Shown here piece by piece: positions 44,975-53,451 of a stretch of 64,000 nt of DNA. The stretch lies in contig CAZCGE010000061.1 in NCBI GenBank assembly GCA_964498125.1, positions 1-64,000 on the forward strand, in the 5' to 3' direction. The notes beneath the pieces are model-generated. The model saw only the letters and a list, made by a program, of their open reading frames with translations. It had not been told where the DNA came from and did not search any database. The position numbers were made by a program, and so were the translations under genes. Source of the stretch: CAMDBL01 sp964498125. Its GTDB lineage: Bacteria > Pseudomonadota > Alphaproteobacteria > Rhizobiales > Hyphomicrobiaceae. Every line of letters starts with the position of its first letter. Position 1 is the first letter of the stretch.

Positions 44975-45973
44975 CTACTGCCGGCTGATATTGCCCTTGG
45001 CAATAATGTCGGCCCATTTGGCGATGTCGCTCCTGAGGAAAGTCGTCAGCTCCTCCGGCGAGGTCGGATCGGCTTGCACGCCCATCACGAGCAGGCGCTG
45101 CTTGAGAGCCTCCTCGCCCAGTACCTCGCGCATCGCCTGATTGAGCCGGGCAATGATGGCGGCCGGCGTGCCCGCTTTCACGAACAGGCCATTCCAGGCC
45201 GTGACATCGAAGCTGCCCGCGCCGCCTTCTTTCGCGGTCACGACGTTGGGCATCAGCGGCGAGCGCAGCGGCGCCGATGTCGCGAGCGGCCGCAGCTTGC
45301 CATCATCGAATTGCGCTCCCAGCGCCGCGTAAGCATCGATGGCCACGTCGATATCGCCGCGCAGCAGGGCAACGAGCAGGTCGGGAGAGTTGCGGAAGGG
45401 GATCCACTGGAACTCGATCCCGGCGGTCGATTTCAGCAGCAGCGCTGAAAGGTGTTGGGTGCTGCCCGGATTGATCGTGCCGACATTGATCTTGCCCGGG
45501 CTCTCGCGCGCCGCCTTGATCATGTCGGCCAGCGAGCGGAAGGGCGAGTTGGCGTTGGCGGCAAGGAAGAACTCAAACGTGCCGATCTTCGACACGGGCG
45601 CGAAGTCGGTGAGCGGATCGAACGTCAGAGCCTTGAAAAGACTGACGCTGATCGAAGTGCCATTGGTCAGCAGCGCCAGCGTGTGGCCGTCGGCCGGCGC
45701 CGACAGCACCGCGCGCGCCGCGGCGATGCCGCCGCCGCCCGGATTATTCTCGATGATGACACGCTGGCCGAGCTTTTCGCCGAGCCTTTCGGCGACGAGC
45801 CGCGAGGTGGTGTCGCCGACGCCGCCGGGGCCGAACGCGACGACGAAGCGTATGGGTTGGTTGGGGTAGCCCGCTTGCCCCCATGCCGGACCGGGCGCCA
45901 CGGCAAGCGTCAGCAAAGCGATTGCTGACGCGCGCAAGGTTCCCCACACCGTCGTTGCCGAGTTCCAGGTCAT
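44975..45973 (-). CDS. tctC: Tripartite tricarboxylate receptor TctC (Bug) of the tctCBA operon
   Basis: A 332-residue Bug receptor. The signal ends near AWGQAGYPN; blocks are IRFVVAFGPGGVGDTTSRLVAE, ENNPGGGGIAAARAV, ADGHTLALLTNG and NVGTINPGSTQHL. I take ATG 45973, six bases after AGGGGA; ATGs at 45979 and 45988 are close alternatives. It is the only Bug in the window next to tctBA, so it is the cognate receptor. Ligand unknown. Confidence 0.9.
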   Translation of the reverse strand: MTWNSATTVWGTLRASAIALLTLAVAPGPAWGQAGYPNQPIRFVVAFGPGGVGDTTSRLVAERLGEKLGQRVIIENNPGGGGIAAARAVLSAPADGHTLALLTNGTSISVSLFKALTFDPLTDFAPVSKIGTFEFFLAANANSPFRSLADMIKAARESPGKINVGTINPGSTQHLSALLLKSTAGIEFQWIPFRNSPDLLVALLRGDIDVAIDAYAALGAQFDDGKLRPLATSAPLRSPLMPNVVTAKEGGAGSFDVTAWNGLFVKAGTPAAIIARLNQAMREVLGEEALKQRLLVMGVQADPTSPEELTTFLRSDIAKWADIIAKGNISRQ

Positions 45974-46044
45974 CTTCATTCCCCTCATATGATCGTCGCC
46001 TTGCGCGCGACAGTGAAGTACTCGCTGCACTTTGTCCCGCCGCA

Positions 46045-47211
46045 TCAGATCGGATGCGGCTCGGCGTGATCGGCCGCCTGATCCAGGCTGGCATGCCAGG
46101 CATCGTAGCCATAGAGCCAGGCGGTGTCGGAATGGCCATCCTTCATCCATGTGTTGGCGCTGGAGATCGCCTGGATGAGCGAGGTTCGCGGTTTGCGATG
46201 CGCCTCGTAGCGCTGAAATGCGCCGACGATATCCTCGCCGTCCGTCGCCTCGAGGCAGCGGGCGAGCACAGCTGCGTCCTCGATGGCCGTCGCCGCACCC
46301 TGCGCCATGTAGGGCGTCATCGGATGGCAGGCGTCACCCAGCAGCACGACTCGACCGTCGCTCCAGCGCGCCAAGGGCTCGCGCTCGAGAATGGCCCACT
46401 TGTGACAGTCCGGGCAGGCCGCGAGCACGGCACGCACGTCCGGATGGAAGCCGTCATAAGCCTTGCGCAGCTCCTTGACATCGCCCTTGGCCGACCAGGA
46501 TTCAGCTGTCAGCCATTCCGCCGGCTCCGGCACACTGGTGACAAAGTAGACCTCGCTACGTGCCTTGTTGGTGTAATAGATGACGATATGGCGATCACTG
46601 CCCCACCATTTGGTGCGTGACGACCCGATATCCCCGCCATTCATCAGGGCCGACGGGAACACCCCTCGGTAGGCGATCCGGCCCTTGTGCAGGGGGGCAT
46701 CCGGGCCAACGATCATATCGCGGACCACGGAGTGAACGCCGTCGGCGCCGACCACGGCATCGGCGAACACGCGGCTGCCATCGGCGAACGTCAGGGCGAC
46801 CTGGCCGGCGACCTGATCCAGGCCGACGAGCTTCCTGTCGAGATGAATGATGTCGGCTGGCAGCGCCGAGCGCAGCGCATCGTGGAGATCGGCCCGATGC
46901 ATGCACAGGTACGGCGCCCCGTAGAGGTTTTCGGGCATGGGTAGTTCGCGGGTGACCTCGCCGGTGTCCCCAACCCGGTTGAGATGGGACCGCGGCGCGA
47001 AGGACGTTGCGCGCAGCCTCGCCTCGACGCCGATCTGGCGCAGGACCTTCAGCGAGTTCGGCATCATCTGGATGCCAGCGCCAATGCGCTGAAAGCGCCG
47101 AGCCTGCTCGTAGACGTGCGCATCCATGCCGAAACGCCGCAGTGTCGCGGCGACGGCGAGACCACCCATGCCGGCGCCGACGACGGCAATCGAGAGCTTT
47201 TTTTCGCGCAT
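46045..47211 (-). CDS. FAD-dependent aromatic hydroxylase, NicC/salicylate-hydroxylase type
   Basis: A 388-residue class A flavoprotein monooxygenase. FAD-binding GAGMGGLAVAA is at residues 12-22, the DG motif is VVGADGVHSVVR near 157, and the GD motif is VLLGDACHPMTPYMAQGAATAIEDA near 285-309. TKWWGSDRHIVIYYTNKA and the C-terminal SANTW...AWLYGYD recall 6-hydroxynicotinate 3-monooxygenase. It would hydroxylate or decarboxylatively hydroxylate an aromatic acid with NAD(P)H and oxygen. It starts at ATG 47211 (MREKKLSIAVVG); upstream frame is non-coding. Substrate is a guess. Confidence 0.85.
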   Translation of the reverse strand: MREKKLSIAVVGAGMGGLAVAATLRRFGMDAHVYEQARRFQRIGAGIQMMPNSLKVLRQIGVEARLRATSFAPRSHLNRVGDTGEVTRELPMPENLYGAPYLCMHRADLHDALRSALPADIIHLDRKLVGLDQVAGQVALTFADGSRVFADAVVGADGVHSVVRDMIVGPDAPLHKGRIAYRGVFPSALMNGGDIGSSRTKWWGSDRHIVIYYTNKARSEVYFVTSVPEPAEWLTAESWSAKGDVKELRKAYDGFHPDVRAVLAACPDCHKWAILEREPLARWSDGRVVLLGDACHPMTPYMAQGAATAIEDAAVLARCLEATDGEDIVGAFQRYEAHRKPRTSLIQAISSANTWMKDGHSDTAWLYGYDAWHASLDQAADHAEPHPI

Positions 47212-47326
47212 GCCGTCAATGATAGCAAACCGGCGAGCAGGGCTCAACGACCGCAACAACCGGACCCCGCGACAAGTAAGCGACGCGCCCGTCACAATAG
47301 AATCGCAGGCTCCGAAATGTACAATC

Positions 47327-48289
47327 TCACTCCGCCGTGATGCCGGCGGCCTTGATGATCGGCCACCATTTCTCGATCTCGGCCTTGTGGAAGGCGGCCA
47401 GTCCCTCCGGCGTCTGCTGCTCGCGCGAGGCGACATCGAGGCCGAGCTGGGTGAAACGGGCGCGAATGGCTGGATCGGCGAGCACCTGCACCATCGCGCC
47501 ATTGAGCTTGGCGACGACATCGGGCGGCGTGTCCTTGGGTGCGAAAAACCCGAACCATCCGGACATGTAGAGACCGGGCACGCCGCCCTCGTCCGAGGTC
47601 GGGATGTCGGGGATGGCCTGAGAGCGCCGGGGCGACAGGTTGGCGATCGCCTTGATGGTTCCGCCCTGCACCTGCGGCAGCGCAACGGCGGCCTGGACCA
47701 CCAGCAGATCGACCTGGCCCGAGAGCAGATCGGTCATCGCCGGTCCGGCGCCGCGGTAAGGCACGAACTGGAACTGCGTGCCGGTCGCCTGCTGCAGCAG
47801 AATGCCGGTCACCCGCGCCGCCGCATTCTGGTTGACGAACATCCCCTGGCCAGGATTTGCCTTCATCCAGGCGACGAGCCCCTTCAGGTCGTCGGCCGGC
47901 AGAGCCTTCTTGGCGACCATCAGCTGCGGATTGATGGATATCAGTCCGACCGGGGCGAAGTCCTTCGCCAGATCGTAGTTCAGCTTATAGATGATGCTGC
48001 CGACGTGGGTGTCCCACTGGCCGATGTCGATGGTGTAGCCGTCGGGCGCCGCGCGCGCCAGGCGCCCCACCGCGGTGCTGCCCCCCGCGCCACCGACATT
48101 CTCGATAATGACGGTTTGGCCGAGCACCGGCTGCATGCGCTCGGCCATGATGCGCGCCACCGTATCCGTCGAGCCGCCGGGCGGGAATGGGACGATGATC
48201 GTGATCGTGCGCGAGGGAAAGGTCTGCGCCTGCACATCGGCGACGCCGGCAAGCAGCGTCATTGCGATGGCCACAACAAGCTTTCTCAT
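47327..48289 (-). CDS. Bug/TctC-family receptor
   Basis: A 320-residue receptor with signal MRKLVVAIAMTLLAGVADVQAQ. Blocks: TITIIVPFPPGGSTDTVARIMAE, ENVGGAGGSTAVGRLA, PDGYTIDIGQWDTHVG (an unusual, more polar version), FVPYRGAGPAMTDLLSGQVD. It is 115 bases upstream of the hydroxylase gene on the same strand, so it may import its aromatic substrate. That link is inference. Confidence 0.9.
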   Translation of the reverse strand: MRKLVVAIAMTLLAGVADVQAQTFPSRTITIIVPFPPGGSTDTVARIMAERMQPVLGQTVIIENVGGAGGSTAVGRLARAAPDGYTIDIGQWDTHVGSIIYKLNYDLAKDFAPVGLISINPQLMVAKKALPADDLKGLVAWMKANPGQGMFVNQNAAARVTGILLQQATGTQFQFVPYRGAGPAMTDLLSGQVDLLVVQAAVALPQVQGGTIKAIANLSPRRSQAIPDIPTSDEGGVPGLYMSGWFGFFAPKDTPPDVVAKLNGAMVQVLADPAIRARFTQLGLDVASREQQTPEGLAAFHKAEIEKWWPIIKAAGITAE

Positions 48290-48586
48290 GCTCGGTTCCT
48301 CATTGTTTCATCGGCGCAAATCGTCGAGATGATATCCCACCAACACTGCGTCGGTGAAGGGGCGGATTGCAACCGTTGTCGTGTCGCTATTTGCTACGGC
48401 CACCCGAGTAGGCGATAGTCGGGCATCGGGACCTCGCGGGGTCGATTTTGGACATCGTCGAGGATTGCGCGGACGTCGTGCCCTGCCAACGTCCAGAGCG
48501 ATTTGCCAAGTCTGGTCCTCGATCCCCTGCAGTCCCCTGGGATGGTGGAACGCATAGCCGCCTGCCCGCGCGCAACCGAGGAAGAC

Positions 48587-49174
48587 ATGGCCAACAAAGG
48601 TTTTCTGCTCGTCCTGATGCAGCCGCCGCCAGCGTTCGAGGAAGAGTTCAATACCTGGTATGACACCGAGCATATTCCCGAACGCCTGTCCGTACCGGGG
48701 TTCGTGACCGCGCTGCGCTTTGTTTGCATCGAGGGGCACCCGCGCTACCTGGCAATGTATGACCTCGAAAACTTCAATGTGCTCGACTCGCCGGCCTATC
48801 TGAAAGTGGCTTTTGACCAATCGAGCCCATGGACCAAACGGGTGACGAGCAGGGTTCGCGTCTATCGCTCGGCTGGTCACCAAGTGTACCCTGGCAATCT
48901 CGTCACGCGGCGCTGCGCGCGTTTGTACTTGTTGCGCTTTCGCGGGCTCAGGGCTGACGCGGAAGCCTCGATCGTGGCCGGGATGCGCGCCAATTTCGAT
49001 GATCGAGCCGAAACGATTCAGTCGCGCGTTCTCGCCCATGACACCGGCAAGGACGGGATCGACTATCTCGGCTTGGTCGAGGCGCGCGCACCGCTTTCCC
49101 GCAAGATCGATGTCGCGGCCTTCGGGACAAGTGCCGACGCTCTCGACTTATCCAACGTGTTCGCGAATTATTGA
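48587..49174 (+). CDS. Dimeric alpha/beta-barrel (EthD-like) protein
   Basis: A 195-residue protein whose first 100 residues form a ferredoxin-like barrel: GFLLVLMQPPPAFEEEFNTWYDTEHIPERLSVPGFVTALRF, close to the EthD/stress-barrel pattern. A second similar half may span 110-195 (RLYLLRFRGL). ATG 48587 follows GAGGAAG. The WYDTEHxPxxLxVPG motif recurs in the protein at 57138, so they are related. Function not known; such proteins accompany CoA-linked or aromatic catabolism. Confidence 0.7.
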   Translation: MANKGFLLVLMQPPPAFEEEFNTWYDTEHIPERLSVPGFVTALRFVCIEGHPRYLAMYDLENFNVLDSPAYLKVAFDQSSPWTKRVTSRVRVYRSAGHQVYPGNLVTRRCARLYLLRFRGLRADAEASIVAGMRANFDDRAETIQSRVLAHDTGKDGIDYLGLVEARAPLSRKIDVAAFGTSADALDLSNVFANY

Positions 49175-49250
49175 TGCGGACTCGAGGGGCCGCTTTCGAG
49201 CACGATCAATCGCTGAGATCGATTGCCGCGACGCCGCCACGTGGAAGCGG

Positions 49251-50135
49251 TCACGCCGCCTGCTGCGCGACCGTCGGCGCGTCACCCATCAGCGTCGTCC
49301 GCCTGACGTCGCGTGGCTCGTCGTGCGGGAACGGTCGCGCGCGATGCATGGTCTGGCGATTATCCCACATGACAAGATCACCGACCCGCCATTTGTGCGA
49401 ATAGACGAATTCGCGTTGGGTGGCGGCTTCGGTGAGATCCAGCAGAAGCGCTTTCGCCTCTGGCTCTGGCCATCCGATGATGGTGCCAGCATGCGAGGAA
49501 AGGTAGAGCGATTTGCGTCCCGTGCTCGGATGCGTGCGTACCAGCCGCTGGCGCACCGGCTTGAAACGTTCGCGCTCTTCATCTGCGAAATCCATGAAAC
49601 CGAGCTTGGCGCGCGAGAACATCTGTGAGTGCTCACAGATCAGATCCTCGACCAGATCCTTCGTCTCCTGGTCGAGCGCCTCGTAGGCCGCCCGCATGTA
49701 GGCGAACTCGGTATTGCCGCCCTTGGATGGGATCGAACGCGCATGCAGTAGCGAATACTTGGCCGGCACGACCTTGAACGAGCTGTCGGAATGCCAAAGC
49801 CGGTTGCCGATGGCGAAGAGGCGCCTGCGGTCGTCGCGCGCGAACGGCTTGTTGTCCCTGTCCAGGTTGGAGACGTCGGCAAACGTGGTCGGCAGACGAT
49901 GGTCTTCCGGCCGCCTCAGGCTGGTGCCGATGGCCAGTTCGAGAGGGCCGAGACTCTGAGTGAAGGCGAGCTGTTGCTCGTCCGTGAAGTCCTGGTCGTG
50001 GAAGATCATGACGGCGTATCGGTCCATGCCGGCGTGAATTGCCGCAATGTCTCCGGCCGGCAGCGGCTTGGTGAGATCGACGCCGTCGGCCTCGCCGGCG
50101 AAACACGGACCGAGCTGGCGGATGGTGAGGGGCAT
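49251..50135 (-). CDS. TauD/TfdA-family Fe(II)/2-oxoglutarate dioxygenase (1)
   Basis: A 294-residue oxygenase. Iron ligands are His and Asp in LWHSDSSFK near residue 115 and the distal His in QTMHRARPF near 271; the 2-oxoglutarate Arg lies in DVRRTTLMGD. TfdA and TauD relatives cleave aryloxy- or sulfonate compounds by hydroxylation. ATG 50135 (MPLTIRQLGPCFAGEADGVDLT) is the typical family start; an upstream ATG at 50207 adds 24 unrelated residues. Confidence 0.9.
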   Translation of the reverse strand: MPLTIRQLGPCFAGEADGVDLTKPLPAGDIAAIHAGMDRYAVMIFHDQDFTDEQQLAFTQSLGPLELAIGTSLRRPEDHRLPTTFADVSNLDRDNKPFARDDRRRLFAIGNRLWHSDSSFKVVPAKYSLLHARSIPSKGGNTEFAYMRAAYEALDQETKDLVEDLICEHSQMFSRAKLGFMDFADEERERFKPVRQRLVRTHPSTGRKSLYLSSHAGTIIGWPEPEAKALLLDLTEAATQREFVYSHKWRVGDLVMWDNRQTMHRARPFPHDEPRDVRRTTLMGDAPTVAQQAA

Positions 50136-50380
50136 GGCGGCAGCCTCTGGCAGGTTTGCTGGTGCAATCCTAGGCTCGGATGAGTTCGCTGTCACCTTCC
50201 GCGGCATCCCGACGTGTCACCCCGGGGCGACCGACCGGCCTTCGTCAGGTCCCATGATGCTGCTGGCAGCGTGATTACCCGAAGTGGTGATATTAATGAT
50301 TGTGGATAGATCCGCCGGGTTGTGCCCTATTGATGGACCAGCGGTCGCGCAAGAATGGCCGCAAACGGCAAGGAGGAAAC

Positions 50381-51412
50381 ATGTTCGATAAAGTCGGGTT
50401 CAGGCGAGCCGTTCCCCGGATCGCCCGGCGCACGTTCGCAATCCTGTCAACCGCCCTTTGCACGATCGGTTTCGGATCGGCGACGGCGTCAGCGCAGAAC
50501 TATCCGGAGCGCAATATCACTCTGATCGTGCCCTTCGCCGCCGGCGGCGCCTCCGACATCTCGTCCCGGATCATGGCCGAGGTGATGAGCAGGCAATTGG
50601 GCCAGAGCATCATCGTCGAGAATGTCGCCGGCGCCGGCGGCGCCACTGGCTCGCTGCGCGGCAAGACCGCCAAGCCCGACGGTTATACGATCGGCTTCGG
50701 GCGCATGGGCACGCATGCCGCGGCGGTCGCGACGAGCCCCAATCTGCCCTATGATCCGCGATCCGATTACGACTTTCTCGGCATTCATCTGAACACGCCC
50801 AATCTACTGATCGTGCGCAAGAACTTCCCGGCCAACACGCTGCAGGAATTCATCGCCTACGCCAAGGAGAAGCGCAAGGATTTGAAGATGGGCCACAATG
50901 GGCTTGGCTCGCTCTCACACCTCACGTGCCTGCTGTTCTTCCAGCTTATCGACGTGGAGCCGACCTACGTCGTTTATCGCGGGTTCGGCCAGACGATCAA
51001 CGACATACTATCGGGTGCAATCGATGGCACCTGCGATCTGGTCGCATCGGTCAGCCCCCACGTCACGGGCGGCTCGGTCAAGGCCTTCGGGCTCGCGGAC
51101 GACGTCCGTTCGCCGGCGCTTCCGGACGTGCCCACCGCCGCCGAAGGCGGGCTGCCGGCGTTCAAGGCGATTAGCTGGTTGGGGCTCTACGCTCCGAAGG
51201 GCCTGCCACCGCCGATTCTGGCCAAACTCCGGGAAGCCGTGGCCAACACGCTCGATGATCCTTGGATCCAGAAGAGGTTCGTCGACCTGGGCGGCACCGT
51301 GCCCAAGCCTGGGGATCGCGGCGGCGATCGAATGCTCGAGATCGTCAAGAGCGACGTGACGCGCTGGTCCGAGGTCGTGAAGAAGGCGGGCGGCGTCGAG
51401 GGGCAGAAATAG
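50381..51412 (+). CDS. Bug/TctC-family receptor
   Basis: A 343-residue Bug receptor with a long signal region (about 45 residues, ending ATASAQNYP). Blocks: ITLIVPFAAGGASDISSRIMAE, ENVAGAGGATGSLRGK, PDGYTIGFGRMGTHAAAV. AAGGAGGAA directly precedes ATG 50381. It stands between two TauD-type genes on the opposite strand, a hint that it gathers their substrate. Confidence 0.9.
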   Translation: MFDKVGFRRAVPRIARRTFAILSTALCTIGFGSATASAQNYPERNITLIVPFAAGGASDISSRIMAEVMSRQLGQSIIVENVAGAGGATGSLRGKTAKPDGYTIGFGRMGTHAAAVATSPNLPYDPRSDYDFLGIHLNTPNLLIVRKNFPANTLQEFIAYAKEKRKDLKMGHNGLGSLSHLTCLLFFQLIDVEPTYVVYRGFGQTINDILSGAIDGTCDLVASVSPHVTGGSVKAFGLADDVRSPALPDVPTAAEGGLPAFKAISWLGLYAPKGLPPPILAKLREAVANTLDDPWIQKRFVDLGGTVPKPGDRGGDRMLEIVKSDVTRWSEVVKKAGGVEGQK

Positions 51413-51493
51413 GGCCCTTGCGTACCCACGACATCGCGAGAGGAAGACGGCGGTGGGGCTTCGAGTGAGCCGACCGCCGAATCGATGGCGGCG

Positions 51494-52312
51494 CTATTCC
51501 ATGATGGTCGTGCGCCAATGAACGCGCCGCTCATCGGCGGGGTTGCCGCCCGCCGCCGAATGAACCGTGCAGCGGTTGTCCCAGAGCACGATATCGCCGG
51601 CGCGCCATTTGTGCCGGTATTCGGCGTTCGGCTGCAGCATGTACCAGTAGAGCTCGGCCAGAAGCCGATCGCCCTCCGCCTCCGGCATGCCGGCGACGCG
51701 AATGATGTGATAGGGATTGACATAGATCGATTTGCGGCCGGTCTCGGAATGCACCCTGACCATGTCGTGCACCGCGGGTGGCCGCTTCTGGTCGTCCGCA
51801 TCGAGCAGCTCGATGCCGGTGCGCGCCCTTCCGCCATAGCCAAACTCGACTTTCAGCGGGGCAATCCGCTGCTTGAGCCGCCCGGGCAGCGCCTCGTAGG
51901 CCGTATGCATGTTGGCGAACAGGGTGTCGCCGCCGTAACTCGGGATCTCGAGGGCGTAGAGCTGTGTCGCCTTGCAGATCTCGGTGTCCCAGGGCGAGTC
52001 CGTGTGCCAGCCTTGACCGCGACTGAGAATGAGGCTGTCGGATTTGGCATCGGTTTTCGTGGCCACGCCCATCAAAGTGATCTCGGGATGCTCGGGATCG
52101 CGTGTCTTTTTGACCCGATGCGGCTTCAGCCGGCCTATGCGCCGGCTGAAGGCGACGAAGTCCGGCTTCGACAGTTTCTGTTCGCGAACGATCAAGACGT
52201 GCGCGTCGAGCCACGTCTGGTAGAGCGTGCGCCAGTCCCGCTCGCTGAGTGACTTCACATCAACGTCGGTGACAATGGCGCCGATGAGCGGTGCGGCTTT
52301 CTCGATCTTCAT
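51494..52312 (-). CDS. TauD/TfdA-family Fe(II)/2-oxoglutarate dioxygenase (2)
   Basis: A 272-residue oxygenase. The iron site is His-x-Asp in GWHTDSPWDTE near residue 102 and His in CTVHSAAGG near 250; the Arg for 2-oxoglutarate is in VHWRTTIME at the very C-terminus. It starts MKIEKAAPLIGAIVTDVDVKS, the standard TauD opening. Only distantly like the enzyme at 49251. Substrate unknown. Confidence 0.9.
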   Translation of the reverse strand: MKIEKAAPLIGAIVTDVDVKSLSERDWRTLYQTWLDAHVLIVREQKLSKPDFVAFSRRIGRLKPHRVKKTRDPEHPEITLMGVATKTDAKSDSLILSRGQGWHTDSPWDTEICKATQLYALEIPSYGGDTLFANMHTAYEALPGRLKQRIAPLKVEFGYGGRARTGIELLDADDQKRPPAVHDMVRVHSETGRKSIYVNPYHIIRVAGMPEAEGDRLLAELYWYMLQPNAEYRHKWRAGDIVLWDNRCTVHSAAGGNPADERRVHWRTTIME

Positions 52313-52425
52313 CTGTTGCTGCCAATTATGTTCGCGGCTTCGTCACGCAAGTGTTGAAAGTCGCTGTCGCCCCGCTTAGCCTGCTTGCCACTTGCGAAAA
52401 TGCCGAGCACTTCGAGGCGACGCCA

Positions 52426-52956
52426 ATGACCGTCAATCACATTACGGATGCGGTGCGCGCCATCATAGGCGCTTGCTCGGACTGGGTCGAGGCTCCTCAT
52501 CCAGTGGAGTCGAGCGAGCTCCGCCGCTTCCATCAGGCGACCATGGACCCCGCCCGACGTTATTGGGACAAGGCCTTCGCCGAAGCTTCGCGCTACGGCG
52601 GCGTCGTCGCGCCGCCCGCGTTTCCCGTGCACGCGTTCCGGCGTCCGGCGGCATCGCTCGACGATCCCTTCGACAATCGAGCCGATCCGGAATTCGACGG
52701 CACCGGGCGTTTCATGCGGCCTGGACTGCCGAGGGTGCCGATCCCGCTCGCCGGCATTCTCAATGGCGGATACGAGTACGAATTTTACAGCTTTGCGCGC
52801 CTCGGCGACGTCATCCGTTGTCGCAGCAGCTATCGCGACATCGTCCAGAAGCAGGGCAAGGCCGGGCCCATGGTGCTGGTCATCATCGACGATGAATATG
52901 CGGCCGGCGATGGGCGGCCGTTGCTCAAATCGATCAACACGCAGATCATGCGATGA
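52426..52956 (+). CDS. FAS1-like dehydratase domain protein (MaoC N-type half)
   Basis: A 176-residue hot-dog protein of the N-terminal type found in two-part MaoC hydratases. It has DPARRYWDKAFAEASRYGGVVAPPAFPVHAF near 42-75 and ILNGGYEYEFYSFARLGDVIRCRSSYRDI near 110-140. It pairs with the catalytic half at 52953, whose ATG overlaps its stop. Together they should hydrate an enoyl-CoA such as a mesaconyl-CoA derivative. Confidence 0.82.
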   Translation: MTVNHITDAVRAIIGACSDWVEAPHPVESSELRRFHQATMDPARRYWDKAFAEASRYGGVVAPPAFPVHAFRRPAASLDDPFDNRADPEFDGTGRFMRPGLPRVPIPLAGILNGGYEYEFYSFARLGDVIRCRSSYRDIVQKQGKAGPMVLVIIDDEYAAGDGRPLLKSINTQIMR

Positions 52957-53438
52957 CGGGGGTGGCAGCCATGCATTTCGAGGATGCGGCCGTCGGCCTC
53001 GAGATCCCGGGCATCGCCCGGGGACCGCTCGGCACGGCGCACATTGTGCGGTGGTCGGCAGCCATGGAAAACTGGGCGCCAATCCACTATGATTGGCGGT
53101 ATGCGACCCAGCATGACAATCTGCCCGACGTGCTCGTCAATGGGTCATGGAAGCAACATGTCCTGATGCAAACCCTGAACGACTGGATCGGCGAGACGGG
53201 TTGGCTATGGAAGATCAACTTCCAGTATCGTGGCATGACCGTTCCGGGCGATACGGTAACGGCCTGGGGTCTGGTCACGAGCAAGAGCGCGCGCGGGATG
53301 TTTGGTGTCGCTGATCTCGACATTGGCATGCGCGACCAGAAGGGCATCGAGACGGCGCCCGGCAAGGCATCCGTGGTGCTGCCGTTGAGGAACGGCCCGC
53401 CGGTGCCCTATCCCTTTGACCCAAGAGTGCTCTCGTGA
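52953..53438 (+). CDS. MaoC-like hydratase, partner half
   Basis: A 161-residue hot-dog protein. It carries the hydratase-2-like region IVRWSAAMENWAPIHYDWRYATQHDNLPDVLVNGSWKQ (Asp/His catalytic region near residue 45) and a YRGMTVPGDTVTAWGLV strand. ATGA overlap with the previous gene implies a 1:1 complex. Followed 14 bases later by the double CoA-transferase. Confidence 0.85.
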   Translation: MTGVAAMHFEDAAVGLEIPGIARGPLGTAHIVRWSAAMENWAPIHYDWRYATQHDNLPDVLVNGSWKQHVLMQTLNDWIGETGWLWKINFQYRGMTVPGDTVTAWGLVTSKSARGMFGVADLDIGMRDQKGIETAPGKASVVLPLRNGPPVPYPFDPRVLS

Positions 53439-53451
53439 AGGGCTGCGCGGC

